Below, piece by piece: positions 17,218 to 25,919 of a DNA stretch of 47,423 nucleotides (position 1 is the first letter of the stretch; each line of letters begins with the position of its first letter). The translations under genes were made by a program, and so were the position numbers. The notes beneath the pieces were generated by a model. That model had not been told where the DNA came from and did no database searches. It saw only the letters and a list, made by a program, of their open reading frames with translations. Origin of the DNA: Clostridiales bacterium (GTDB taxonomy: Bacteria; Bacillota; Clostridia; Oscillospirales; Acutalibacteraceae). The stretch covers positions 1 through 47,423 of the forward strand of contig DXYF01000039.1 of the NCBI GenBank assembly GCA_019415945.1, in the 5' to 3' direction.

Positions 17218-18657
17218 TTAATACTGCTTACCCCAATAAACCATATGTTTTGCAGGCTTGCCGCAGCAAACGCAGGTATCCGAAAGGTGTTCTTCCTCAA
17301 ACGGAATACATCTGCTCTTTACGCCGCCTGTAGCGTCCTTGAGTTTGTCCTCGCACTCGCTGTCGCCGCACCACATAGCCTTGATAAATCCGGGGTGATT
17401 TTTTGCAATGTCAATAAATTCATCATAGCTTGTTGCACAGAATGTCTTTTCCTGTGTATTTTTGAGAGCACGCTCATACATTGAGTTGTGAATATCCTCC
17501 ATAAGATTTTTCACAAACTCGGTAAGTTCGCAAAGCGGTACAAAAGCTTTTTCTCTTGTGTCGCGTCTTACAACAACGCACTGATTCTTTTCAATGTCCT
17601 TGGGTCCTATCTCCACTCTTACAGGAACGCCCTTCATTTCATACTCCGCAAACTTCCATCCCGGAGCATGATCCGAATCGTCAAGCTTTACTCTGAAGTT
17701 CTTTTCAAGCTCTTGTTTAAGCTCATTTGCTTTTTCAAGCACGCCCTCTTTGTGCTGTGCAACAGGAATAACAGCAACCTGAATCGGTGAAATCTTCGGC
17801 GGAAGAACAAGGCCGTCGTCATCGCCGTGCACCATTATTATTGCACCGATCATTCTTGTTGATACGCCCCATGATGTCTGGTGCGGATAATGAAGCTTAT
17901 TGTCCTTGCCCGTATATGTTATTCCGAAGCTCTTTGCAAAGCCGTCGCCGAAGTAGTGAGATGTGCCGCCCTGAAGTGCCACGCCGTTGTGCATCATCGG
18001 CTCTATTGTATAGGTCTCCTCTGCACCGGCAAATTTTTCTTTTTCGGTTTTCTTACCGATGACAGCGGGAATTGCAAGAGTTTCTCTGTAGAAGCTCTCA
18101 TATACATGAAGCATTCTAAGTGTTTCCTCTCTTGCCTCCTCCTCTGTTTCGTGCATAGTGTGACCTTCCTGCCACAAAAATTCAGATGTACGAAGGAAAG
18201 GACGGGTTGTTTTTTCCCATCTTACAACACTGCACCACTGGTTATAAAGTTTGGGCAAATCACGGTAAGTATTAATTATCTTTTTATAATGCTCACAGAA
18301 AAGCGTTTCCGATGTCGGACGAACACAAAGGCGTTCCGCAAGCTTTTCCTGTCCGCCAACCGTTACCCACGCACATTCGGGTGCAAAACCCTCTACATGA
18401 TCCTTTTCCTTTTGAAGCAGACTTTCGGGGATAAACATCGGCATATAAACATTTTCATGACCCGTCTGCTTAAATCTGCGGTCGAGGTCGGCCTGTATAT
18501 TTTCCCAAATAGCATAGCCGTAAGGTCTGATTACCATGCATCCTTTAACATTTGAGTAATCGACAAGCTCAGCCTTTTTTACAATATCGGTATACCATTT
18601 TGCAAAGTCCTCATCTCTGCTTGTAATGGCTTCTACCATTTTTTTATTTTCTGCCAT
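17218..18657 (-). CDS. proS: Prolyl-tRNA synthetase, archaeal/eukaryal-type (ProS type 3)
   Basis: 479 aa. Charges tRNA-Pro. This is the short form without the editing insertion: class II motifs at MFIPESLLQKEKDHVEGF and RPTSETLFCEHYKK (the P-T-S-E loop), WGVSTRMIGAI (motif 3), then an anticodon-binding domain and a C-terminal extension ending in Tyr with a cysteine cluster (C..C..C.C near SDTCVCCGKP) that resembles the zinc module of this subtype. It has its own TTGAAA/TATAAT promoter and GGAGGT site. metA follows in the same direction. Confidence 0.96.
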   Translation of the reverse strand: MAENKKMVEAITSRDEDFAKWYTDIVKKAELVDYSNVKGCMVIRPYGYAIWENIQADLDRRFKQTGHENVYMPMFIPESLLQKEKDHVEGFAPECAWVTVGGQEKLAERLCVRPTSETLFCEHYKKIINTYRDLPKLYNQWCSVVRWEKTTRPFLRTSEFLWQEGHTMHETEEEAREETLRMLHVYESFYRETLAIPAVIGKKTEKEKFAGAEETYTIEPMMHNGVALQGGTSHYFGDGFAKSFGITYTGKDNKLHYPHQTSWGVSTRMIGAIIMVHGDDDGLVLPPKISPIQVAVIPVAQHKEGVLEKANELKQELEKNFRVKLDDSDHAPGWKFAEYEMKGVPVRVEIGPKDIEKNQCVVVRRDTREKAFVPLCELTEFVKNLMEDIHNSMYERALKNTQEKTFCATSYDEFIDIAKNHPGFIKAMWCGDSECEDKLKDATGGVKSRCIPFEEEHLSDTCVCCGKPAKHMVYWGKQY

Positions 18658-18698
18658 AATTGTTTACCTCCGAACAAAATAACTATCATAACATTTCT

Positions 18699-18726
18699 AT
18701 TATACAACATCTTTGGATTTTTTCAA
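18699..18726 (-). promoter_or_regulatory. SigA promoter of proS
   Basis: Minus strand: TTGAAA (18721-18726), 16-base spacer, TATAAT (18699-18704). It gives a leader of only ~35 bases, too short for a T-box. Confidence 0.75.
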
Positions 18727-18733
18727 GTATTTA

Positions 18734-18745
18734 GACTTGCAAGTC
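18734..18745. repeat. 12-bp palindrome between divergent promoters
   Basis: GACTTGCAAGTC is a perfect palindrome lying just upstream of the -35 boxes of both proS (minus) and the DUF896 gene (plus). It is suitably placed for a regulator binding both, but does not match LexA or other operators I know. Confidence 0.35.
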
Positions 18746-18747
18746 GC

Positions 18748-18776
18748 TTGTAGTTTTTGAAAAAATATGATATGAT
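18748..18776 (+). promoter_or_regulatory. SigA promoter of the DUF896 gene
   Basis: TTGTAG (18748-18753), 17-base spacer, TATGAT (18771-18776), with TGA before the -10 (extended -10). It lies inside what would be the coding part if translation began at 18757, which supports the ATG at 18805. Confidence 0.7.
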
Positions 18777-18804
18777 TAACGAAACAGAAAAGCGAGGTGC
18801 TGTA

Positions 18805-19020
18805 ATGGATAAAAAGATGCTCAACCGAATAAATGAGCTTGCAAAGAAAAAGCGTGAGCAGGGTCTTACCTCGGAGGAACAGTCCGAGCAAAAAGAACTT
18901 TATAAAATCTATCTCGGCGAAATCCGTGCTCAATTTGACAATACCCTTGACAATGTAAGCGTAAAGCAGAGCGACGGAGAAATCGTTCCGTTTAAACAGG
19001 CATATTCCAAAAAAAACTAA
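18805..19020 (+). CDS. DUF896 (YnzC/UPF0291) family small protein
   Basis: 71 aa, charged and helical. The family motif INELAKKKREQGLTSEEQSEQ near the N-terminus is clear, followed by an ELYKIYL..IR segment. In B. subtilis YnzC lies in the SOS-induced yneA operon, and its role is not known. GAGGTG lies 5 bases before the ATG. It forms a one-gene unit with its own promoter and terminator, divergent from proS; there is no visible LexA box here. Confidence 0.9.
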   Translation: MDKKMLNRINELAKKKREQGLTSEEQSEQKELYKIYLGEIRAQFDNTLDNVSVKQSDGEIVPFKQAYSKKN

Positions 19021-19037
19021 TTCAACTGACAAAAAGT

Positions 19038-19076
19038 AAAGCTCGGCAATCCGCACAGCGGATACCGAGCTTTTTG
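19038..19076. terminator. Bidirectional terminator between DUF896 gene and serpin gene
   Basis: Stem aagctcgg/ccgagctt with an inner atccgc/gcggat stem, followed by TTTTTGTT on the plus strand and by tttactttttg on the minus strand. It fits termination of both convergent units. Confidence 0.85.
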
Positions 19077-19090
19077 TTATGTTATAAATT

Positions 19091-20428
19091 TTATATGTTA
19101 TCAACTGTTCCGATATACAAAGGAATACTGCTCTCGTTATCGATTAACAGGAACATAAACGGACGGTCAAATTTAATTTGAGAATCCGTTTTCTCAAGCT
19201 CATCGGCACGGTTTTGTGCTATCTCGGAATCACTGTTAATTCCCGACGCACTGATTGATATTTCGTCAGTCAGCTCATAAATTTCGTCTATCCTTAAATC
19301 ATCGGAATTTGATATGTTTTTAAACGAAATTTCATCGGTGAACAGTGTGTACAAACCGCTGTCGGAAAGCGGCTCTGAGAGCGGTACAGCCTGTGAACCG
19401 TTTGAAACGGTAAATTCAGGAATTTGAGCAGTAGCTTTTTTTGTAATATCAACACTGTCAAGAAGATTTGAAAATTCAGTGTAATCAAAATCCGAAATAT
19501 ACTCCTCAAGCGAAATATCCTCATCAGGCATAATAAGCATAAGCTTGAGGGGGTTTTTACTTGTGTATTTAATAACGCCCTGTGCCTTATCGGATTTTAT
19601 CAGCGTTTCGTTTGATGTCATAAAGTTTACACTTTTATCGGAACTGCTTGATTTAAAAGTGCCCTGCTCAATATCAGCCTTACTGTAGCTTTCAAGCCAA
19701 AGGTCACTTACATCGGAGGAGCTTACCATAAACATACTGCTGTCCTTATCAAGACTTGTAAACGCCTGTGAATCGGTAAAATCAGACAAGCTGCTGTTTA
19801 CCTTTGACAAAGCGTCCTTGTCAGAAAACATAAAACGGAATATATCGCCGCCGAAATAGCTTGCATTAGTCTGCAAAAAGCCTGTTTTCACATCCAATGT
19901 ATCGTTAAAGAAAACATCCGTGCCAAGACGGACAAATTCCGTTTCTCCTGCCTCTGTTTTTTTGCCGGAAAGCTCGTCAACTTCGCCGTTTCCGATTTTG
20001 CTCACCGCTTCCATACGGCTTTTAAAATAAGATGAGCAAACATTTATGTCGTCCAAAGTTAAATCAGAACCGAGTGCAAGTGAAAGCTCGTCGCTTGAGT
20101 CTCCTGTTGCACCGTTTGCCAAAAGCGAGAGCTGAAGCACTGTTCCTATCGGAGCAAGCAAAGTTGATTTTGTCTTATCCTGCTGCTGTGCAAAATAATT
20201 GCGAAACAGCCTTAATTCAAAATTTGTCATTGAGCTTGCATACACAGTATATGACAGAGGAGCAGAGGTTGCTCCGTCATCGTAGTTATAGCTCACTGAC
20301 GGATCTGTGTTCCTTGTGTAATCCTTAGAAAGTGTTTCACTGTCTGAAAATTCATCGGGATTTGTGCAGGCACACAAAGAAACGACAACCGATATGATAC
20401 ACATTAATAACGCAAGTATTTTTTTCAT
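19091..20428 (-). CDS. Serpin-family lipoprotein
   Basis: 445 aa from the ATG at 20428 (AAAGGA upstream). The N-terminus is a lipoprotein signal with lipobox near VSLCAC, so the protein is anchored outside the membrane. The serpin core is recognisable from PIGTVLQLSLLANGATGDSS (helix B and GA.G motif) to the C-terminal KFDRPFMFLLIDN signature and YIGTVDN. The hinge of the reactive loop reads DEISISASG (Glu at ~389), where inhibitory serpins have EEGTEAAAAT: P15 Gly and P14 Thr are absent. From the P17 Glu to the KFDRPF Lys is 30 residues, against 23 in alpha1-antitrypsin. It follows the glycosyltransferase gene in one operon. Secreted serpins that inhibit host proteases are known in gut Clostridia; the odd hinge leaves inhibition uncertain. 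Confidence 0.88.
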   Translation of the reverse strand: MKKILALLMCIISVVVSLCACTNPDEFSDSETLSKDYTRNTDPSVSYNYDDGATSAPLSYTVYASSMTNFELRLFRNYFAQQQDKTKSTLLAPIGTVLQLSLLANGATGDSSDELSLALGSDLTLDDINVCSSYFKSRMEAVSKIGNGEVDELSGKKTEAGETEFVRLGTDVFFNDTLDVKTGFLQTNASYFGGDIFRFMFSDKDALSKVNSSLSDFTDSQAFTSLDKDSSMFMVSSSDVSDLWLESYSKADIEQGTFKSSSSDKSVNFMTSNETLIKSDKAQGVIKYTSKNPLKLMLIMPDEDISLEEYISDFDYTEFSNLLDSVDITKKATAQIPEFTVSNGSQAVPLSEPLSDSGLYTLFTDEISFKNISNSDDLRIDEIYELTDEISISASGINSDSEIAQNRADELEKTDSQIKFDRPFMFLLIDNESSIPLYIGTVDNI

Positions 20429-20450
20429 TTTATAATTCCTTTCAGTCAAG

Positions 20451-21575
20451 TTATTCCTCTCCGCAGATTTTTTGTGCGAGCCTAAAAATATTTTCGGCAG
20501 AGTCGGGTATTGACAGCTCTCTGCACTTTTTCTTCATATCCGAAAGCCGCTGCGGAGAATTTAACAGCTCAATAATTTGATCGTCACCGTTCTTTTTATT
20601 CAGCAAGACAGCCGCATTTTCACTAACCAAAAAGTCGGCATTATCCCGTTCCTGCCCAGGAAAAGCACTGTATATCGCCATCGGCAAACCGCAGGCAAGA
20701 CTTTCCGTAACCGTAAGACCTCCGGGTTTTGTAACAATCAAATCCGAGATATGCATATAATCTTCAACATTTTTTACAAAATACAAAAGCTTTGTCCTGT
20801 CCTGCATACCCATTTCATCAATCAGCTTTTCAAGGCTCCCAAAAAGCTTGATATTGCGGCCTGTAATAACAATAAACTGAGTGTTACCTGCCTTTTTTGC
20901 AAGACTTTTATAAAACTCAAGCACGCCTGTAACGCCAAACGATCCTGCCATCAAAAGCACCGTCGGAACATTGGGGTCAAGACCCTCTCTTTTGCAAATT
21001 TCCTCCTTGTTAAACGGCTCAGTAAAGCTGTCAAAAATAGGAATTCCGAGAGGATATATAATATTTTCGTCAACACCGTACTCCTGTATGAGTTTTTTTG
21101 CCATTTGCGGCTCTGCAAGAACATACGCCTCAATCTCGGGGACTATATATGTACGGTGGGCGTCATAATCGGTAATTATGCTGATAGCCTTTACATTAAT
21201 CTTGCCTTGGCGTCTGAGTTTTGAAACCATTGTTGTGACAAACGGGTGGCAGATTATTACAATATCGGGTAAATACTCATTTATTGTTTCAAACAGCTTT
21301 TTAGACATCATGGTGTTTGATTTCATTACAGCCTTATACATAAGGTTTTTTCTGTCTGTAATTTTATAGCACTCTCCGTAAACTTTCGGAATTTTAGTAG
21401 CCATAAAATGATAGCCGCCGCACACGGTCTTGTCGTAAATCTTGCCTATGGCTTTCATTGCGTCAACAACCTTAACTTTTGTATCGGGGCTGAGCTTTTT
21501 GATTTTCTCTTCTATTGCAGCAGCTGCACGCTTATGACCGCCGCCGGTTGAAGCGGTAAATATAAGAATTTTCAT
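20451..21575 (-). CDS. Diglucosyl/MGDG-synthase-like glycosyltransferase (UgtP family)
   Basis: 374 aa. GT28-type enzyme that transfers a sugar to diacylglycerol on the inner face of the membrane, giving glycolipid or a lipoteichoic acid anchor. The N-terminal acceptor domain has FTASTGGGHKRAAAAI (residues 5-20). The C-terminal nucleotide-sugar domain contains LLMAGSFGVTGVLEF, and TKPGGLTVTESLACGLP near residue 288, followed by PGQERDNADFL. Sugar specificity (glucose or galactose) cannot be read. It is the first gene of the operon with the serpin and has a TTGAAA/TATAAT promoter. Confidence 0.9.
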   Translation of the reverse strand: MKILIFTASTGGGHKRAAAAIEEKIKKLSPDTKVKVVDAMKAIGKIYDKTVCGGYHFMATKIPKVYGECYKITDRKNLMYKAVMKSNTMMSKKLFETINEYLPDIVIICHPFVTTMVSKLRRQGKINVKAISIITDYDAHRTYIVPEIEAYVLAEPQMAKKLIQEYGVDENIIYPLGIPIFDSFTEPFNKEEICKREGLDPNVPTVLLMAGSFGVTGVLEFYKSLAKKAGNTQFIVITGRNIKLFGSLEKLIDEMGMQDRTKLLYFVKNVEDYMHISDLIVTKPGGLTVTESLACGLPMAIYSAFPGQERDNADFLVSENAAVLLNKKNGDDQIIELLNSPQRLSDMKKKCRELSIPDSAENIFRLAQKICGEE

Positions 21576-21622
21576 AAATAACTCCGAATAATATCTTTCT
21601 GGGAAATTATACTCACATATTT

Positions 21623-21651
21623 ATTATACTTATATTTAAAATTAATTTCAA
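21623..21651 (-). promoter_or_regulatory. SigA promoter of the glycosyltransferase-serpin operon
   Basis: Minus strand: TTGAAA (21646-21651), 17-base spacer, TATAAT (21623-21628). The divergent gap 21576-21896 is AT-rich and holds only this and the plus-strand promoter; no other structure was seen. Confidence 0.8.
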
Positions 21652-21789
21652 CATTTATTTTAGTCTAAAAAATGATGTTTTTTATTTTGTCAGGTCATTT
21701 TTAATACCAATACTAAAAGTTTTTTATGTAAAAAATCCTATCAAAATTACAATGATTTTTTGTTAAAAATTTTTTTAAAATTTTCAATT

Positions 21790-21819
21790 TTGTACTTTAT
21801 TTTTATATTCCTTTATAGT
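21790..21819 (+). promoter_or_regulatory. Likely promoter of the VanW-type gene
   Basis: TTGTAC (21790-21795), 18-base spacer, TATAGT (21814-21819), about 75 bases before the TTG start codon. Confidence 0.5.
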
Positions 21820-21896
21820 AAAATGTACTGTAGACATTAAATGTCACTGATTTATTGATTTACTTTTATTTGTGCATTTCTTTGAGGTGAGTTTTT

Positions 21897-23516
21897 TTGG
21901 ATAAAAATTCCTATAACGATTTTATTGTATTAGACGACGGTCTTGTCGATATTTCAAGCGGCAGGGCACAAACAACGGGTTCAAACAAAAACGGCAATTC
22001 GCCGAACCCCGATAAAAAGAAAAAGATTATTTTGATTTCGGCTATTGCAGCGACTGTAGTTATTGCATTGGGAGTCACCGGTTTTTGTTTGTTCCAAAGC
22101 GGAGTGTTTGGAAATTCAAATTCTGACAGTGAATTTGTGTTTGAGGATGATACTGTTGTATCGGGTATTTCTATTGCGGGCAAAACTCTTGAGGAAGCTA
22201 AAGAACTTCTGACGCTCAAAGAGGAAAGTTTTATAAAGCCTGTTTCAATTTCGGTTGATGCTGACGGCGAGATTACCACTCTTACCCAAGCAGATTTTGA
22301 ATATACATATGATATTGATGAAGTTTTAAACGAAATAAAAAATGACACCATAGACCATACAAATGAAGACAAGGAATATTCGGTTACTGCTACCGTGACG
22401 GTTGATTCGGTTGAGAAAAATGCCGAAAAGATCGAAACAGCAACAAACCGCGAGGCTAAAAATGCCTATGTTTCAAAATTTACTCCTTACGCAAAGAATC
22501 GTTTTGAGTATGCAGAAGCCGAAAAAGGCAAGGAGCTTAACACGACCGATTTGAGCGACCAGCTTAAGGCGGCAATATCACAGGGTGTTTCGGAAACAAG
22601 AATTGTAGCCGAGGTTGAAACGGTTGAAGCTAAAATACAGATTGATGATTTAAAGAAAAACATAGAAAAACTTGCTTCTTACCAAACTGTTTCCACAAAC
22701 TCTGCTAACGGCACGGAAAATATGAAAATATCTCTTGCGGCATGCAACGGCTCCGTAATCGAGCCTGGTGCTACCTGGTCATTTAATGAATGTACCGGAG
22801 ATTCAAATCTTGAATCCAACGGCTATAAAGCTGCAGGCGTTATAGTAAACGGCGAGCTCACAAGCGGAATCGGCGGAGGAATATGCCAATCAAGCTCAAC
22901 CATTTATAATGCGGCAATCAGAGCTAATATGGACATTGAAGAACGCTACTGCCATATGTGGGCATCGTCTTATGTTCCGACAGGACTTGACGCAACGATT
23001 GACTATCCGCGGCTTGATCTCAAGCTCTCTAATCCGACAGAGTATCAAATGTTTATGGAGTGCAAAGTAGTTGACAATACTCTTTATGTTTCAATTTGGG
23101 GCGTTAAGGATTCATCGTATGATGAAATTAAAACCGAAAACGAGCTAACCGACAAGGGAAGCTCACGATACACGGTAAAGGCGTGGAGAGTGTACTACAA
23201 AGACGGAAAAGAAGTTGACAGAGAAGAGCTTGGATCTTCGTCATATGATACAGACCACGGATATGTATTTATCAGTGCAGAAAATGATACTAATGATAAA
23301 AACACCAATGTAGACAATGTGACTGAGCCGGCTGAAGAAACGACAACTAAACCGACTCAAAAGCCAACAGAAAAGCCCGCAACTCAGCCAACGACTAAAG
23401 CAACCGAAAAGCCCACAACCAAGCCGACTACGGAGCCGACCGAGAAGCCCACAACTAAACCGACTGAAAGCACAGAACCCGAAACACCTGTTGAAACAGA
23501 GCCGGCAGAGGATTGA
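21897..23516 (+). CDS. VanW-family membrane-anchored cell-surface protein with Thr/Pro/Lys-rich tail
   Basis: 539 aa. The start is TTG at 21897 with GAGGTGA 7 bases upstream. A single transmembrane segment covers residues ~42-68, so most of the protein is outside. A YoaR-type (PG_binding_4) domain follows (SGISIAGKTLEEAKELL at ~90). The VanW domain starts near residue 262, with the core GIGGGICQSSSTIYNAAIRANM around 322-343. A G5-like region (EIKTENELTDKG..YTVKAWRVY) comes next. The last ~60 residues are low-complexity repeats of PTxKPT type, typical of wall-spanning linkers. VanW function is unknown; it accompanies vancomycin resistance in some strains, but no vanHAX genes are near, so resistance should not be inferred. 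Confidence 0.9.
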   Translation: MDKNSYNDFIVLDDGLVDISSGRAQTTGSNKNGNSPNPDKKKKIILISAIAATVVIALGVTGFCLFQSGVFGNSNSDSEFVFEDDTVVSGISIAGKTLEEAKELLTLKEESFIKPVSISVDADGEITTLTQADFEYTYDIDEVLNEIKNDTIDHTNEDKEYSVTATVTVDSVEKNAEKIETATNREAKNAYVSKFTPYAKNRFEYAEAEKGKELNTTDLSDQLKAAISQGVSETRIVAEVETVEAKIQIDDLKKNIEKLASYQTVSTNSANGTENMKISLAACNGSVIEPGATWSFNECTGDSNLESNGYKAAGVIVNGELTSGIGGGICQSSSTIYNAAIRANMDIEERYCHMWASSYVPTGLDATIDYPRLDLKLSNPTEYQMFMECKVVDNTLYVSIWGVKDSSYDEIKTENELTDKGSSRYTVKAWRVYYKDGKEVDREELGSSSYDTDHGYVFISAENDTNDKNTNVDNVTEPAEETTTKPTQKPTEKPATQPTTKATEKPTTKPTTEPTEKPTTKPTESTEPETPVETEPAED

Positions 23517-23556
23517 TTAACAATTTGATTCATATTATTTAATATGCAATATGCAG

Positions 23557-23590
23557 CAAGCGGCGGTTAAAAACTGTCGCTTGTTTGTTT
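23557..23590 (+). terminator. Terminator of the VanW-type gene
   Basis: Twelve-pair stem with G-U pairs (23557-23568 with 23572-23583), followed by tttgttttt. It lies 40 bases past the stop codon. Confidence 0.8.
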
Positions 23591-23713
23591 TTGGGAGATT
23601 CGGTTTTATATGAGATTATCAAAAATACGGTTTGTATATATTTGCCGCACTCTCATATGCATTAATACTGCCGAGTTATTCATTAGGTTTTAATATAATA
23701 TTTTAGCAAAGTG

Positions 23714-23743
23714 TTGTAATTGTCGGTCAAAATATGATATAAT
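23714..23743 (+). promoter_or_regulatory. Promoter of proB-proA
   Basis: TTGTAA (23714-23719), 18-base spacer, TATAAT (23738-23743), preceded by TGA (extended -10). Confidence 0.7.
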
Positions 23744-23799
23744 AGCTCCGATGACGCTTTAGTAAATTAAAAGCTATAAGGCAGGATTAGGTGTTTAAA

Positions 23800-24585
23800 A
23801 TGGGTAATAAACGCACAGTTGTAAAAGTAGGTACATCAACGCTTACTTACGAAAACGGAAAAATCAATTACAGAAGAATTGAAAGTCTTTGCAAGGTACT
23901 TTCGGACCTGCAAAACAGAGGAGAGCAGATTATGCTCGTATCGTCCGGTGCGATAGGCGTAGGAATGGGAAAAACAGGGCTTCAGTCACGCCCGACGGAA
24001 ACAAAAAAAAAGCAGGCACTTGCGGCGATAGGTCAATGCGAACTGATGTTTATGTATGACAAGCTGTTCGGAGAATATAATCACAGCGTCGCTCAAATTC
24101 TGCTGACACGCTATGCGGTAGAAACAGAGCAAAAAAGGCAGAATGTCATCAACACTATTAACGAACTTTTGAAGATGAATATTATTCCCGTTATTAACGA
24201 AAATGATACCGTTGCTATTGACGAGCTTGAGGGCAACAACTTCGGCGACAACGATATGCTTTCCGCAATAGTTGCAGGACTTGTCGGAGCGGACAGACTT
24301 ATTATTCTAACCGATATTGACGGATTGTACGACTCAAACCCCCGCACAAATCCGAGTGCAAAAAAAATTGATGTTGTCGAAAATATAACACGGGATGTTA
24401 TGTCAATGGCGGCAGGCTCAGGATCTAACAGAGGAACAGGCGGAATGATAACAAAGCTTCAGGCGGCTGATTACGCCACCAAAAGATGCGTTGAGGTTCA
24501 TGTTATAAACGGCTCAACACCCGAAAACCTGTATGAAATATTTGACGGAAACAACATCGGCACCGTTTTTCTTGCAAAACAATAA
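23800..24585 (+). CDS. proB: Glutamate 5-kinase
   Basis: 261 aa from the ATG at 23800, with AGGTG 6 bases upstream; an in-frame GTG at 23791 overlaps that site. Phosphorylates glutamate, the first step of proline synthesis. The amino acid kinase fold shows VVKVGTSTLTYENG, LVSSGAIGVGM, NENDTVAIDEL, FGDNDMLSAIVAGLVGADRLIILTDIDGLYD and GTGGMITKLQAAD. The C-terminal PUA domain of E. coli ProB is absent; short forms like this are common in Firmicutes. proA follows 89 bases later. Confidence 0.95.
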   Translation: MGNKRTVVKVGTSTLTYENGKINYRRIESLCKVLSDLQNRGEQIMLVSSGAIGVGMGKTGLQSRPTETKKKQALAAIGQCELMFMYDKLFGEYNHSVAQILLTRYAVETEQKRQNVINTINELLKMNIIPVINENDTVAIDELEGNNFGDNDMLSAIVAGLVGADRLIILTDIDGLYDSNPRTNPSAKKIDVVENITRDVMSMAAGSGSNRGTGGMITKLQAADYATKRCVEVHVINGSTPENLYEIFDGNNIGTVFLAKQ

Positions 24586-24674
24586 ATGCTGTACGGAAAA
24601 TCGCGTACAGATTAAGCAAACCTACAAATAAAAAGTAAAACTGCATACTACAAATAAACGGCAAGGAGAAAAAT

Positions 24675-25919
24675 ATGACACAGCTTGAAATAATGGGAGC
24701 AAAAGCAAAGGAAGCGTCACGCTTTCTTATGACGGCAGGTTCAAAAAAAGACGACGCCTTAAATGCCATTGCTTCTGCTCTGAAAGAAAACTCGGAAAAA
24801 ATTATAAACGCAAACGATATTGATATAGAAAACGGTAAAAAAGCAGATCTTACAAGCTCCCTGCTTGACAGATTAAAACTAACCGAAGAAAGAATCAACT
24901 CTATGGCAAACGGTGTGGCAGAAGTTGCAAATCTTCCCGACCCGATTGGCAGAGTTCTTGACGGCAGAACACTCAAAAACGGCTTGCAGATTGAAAAAAT
25001 CACTGTTCCTATGGGAGTTATCGGAATAATATTCGAGGCTCGCCCCAACGTCACCTCTGACGCCGCCGCACTTTGCTTAAAGGCAGGAAGTGCCGTAATT
25101 TTAAGAGGCGGTAAGGAAGCAATTAATTCAAACAAAGCCATTGCCGAGATTATGCGTGACGCAATCGAAAAAGCGGGACTTCCCCGCGACTGCGTTTCGC
25201 TTGTGGAGGACACAACACGCCAAAGTGCGACGGAGCTTATGCAGCTTTCGGATTATCTTGATGTTCTTATTCCCCGAGGCGGTGCAGGACTTATCAAGAG
25301 TGTGGTAGAAAACGCAAAAGTACCCGTAATTGAAACGGGTGTCGGCAACTGCCATGTTTATGTTGATGAAAGTGCAGATATTGATATGGCAAAAAGCATT
25401 ATATTCAACGCAAAAACATCCCGCCCGTCTGTTTGCAACGCAATAGAAACCGTGCTTGTCCACAAGGATATTGCAGAAAAAGCCCTGCCTCAAATTAAGG
25501 CAGAGCTTGATAAAATGAATGTTGAAATCAGGGGCTGTGACAGAACAAGGGAAATTCTGGGCGACTGCGTTGTCAGTGCAACAGAAAAGGATTACGCTGA
25601 AGAATTTTTGGACTATATTCTTGCCGTTAAGGTTGTTGACAGCATAGACGACGCCATTGCACATATCGCAAAATACAGCACCGGTCACAGCGAAAGCATC
25701 ATTACGAGCGACTATCAAAATGCAAATAAGTTTACCTCATGCGTAGATTCTGCGGCTGTTTATGTAAATGCGTCAACACGATTTACGGACGGCGGAGAGT
25801 TCGGACTCGGAGCAGAAATCGGAATATCAACTCAAAAACTCCACGCAAGAGGACCTATGGGACTAAACGAGCTTACAAGCAATAAGTTTATAATACGAGG
25901 TAACGGTCAAATCAGATAA
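24675..25919 (+). CDS. proA: Glutamate-5-semialdehyde dehydrogenase
   Basis: 414 aa. Reduces glutamyl phosphate to the semialdehyde with NADPH. Family motifs include GVIGIIFEARPNVTSDAAALCLKAGSAV, LIPRGGAGLI, the catalytic cysteine in TSRPSVCNAIETVLVH, and FTDGGEFGLGAEIGISTQKLHARGPMGL. AAGGAGA lies before the ATG. The 3' end overlaps the convergent gene at 25912 by 8 bases. The proC step is not in the window. Confidence 0.96.
   Translation: MTQLEIMGAKAKEASRFLMTAGSKKDDALNAIASALKENSEKIINANDIDIENGKKADLTSSLLDRLKLTEERINSMANGVAEVANLPDPIGRVLDGRTLKNGLQIEKITVPMGVIGIIFEARPNVTSDAAALCLKAGSAVILRGGKEAINSNKAIAEIMRDAIEKAGLPRDCVSLVEDTTRQSATELMQLSDYLDVLIPRGGAGLIKSVVENAKVPVIETGVGNCHVYVDESADIDMAKSIIFNAKTSRPSVCNAIETVLVHKDIAEKALPQIKAELDKMNVEIRGCDRTREILGDCVVSATEKDYAEEFLDYILAVKVVDSIDDAIAHIAKYSTGHSESIITSDYQNANKFTSCVDSAAVYVNASTRFTDGGEFGLGAEIGISTQKLHARGPMGLNELTSNKFIIRGNGQIR

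Noticed and set aside
18658..18726. T-box leader before proS
   Set aside because: The promoter gives a leader of only ~35 bases with no room for a T-box or terminator.
23320..23516. Direct repeats of accaagccgac type, CRISPR-like at first sight
   Set aside because: They are in frame inside the VanW-type gene and encode a low-complexity PTxKPT tail, with no spacers and no cas genes.
21897..23516. Vancomycin resistance gene
   Set aside because: VanW alone is not a resistance determinant and no other van gene is in the window.
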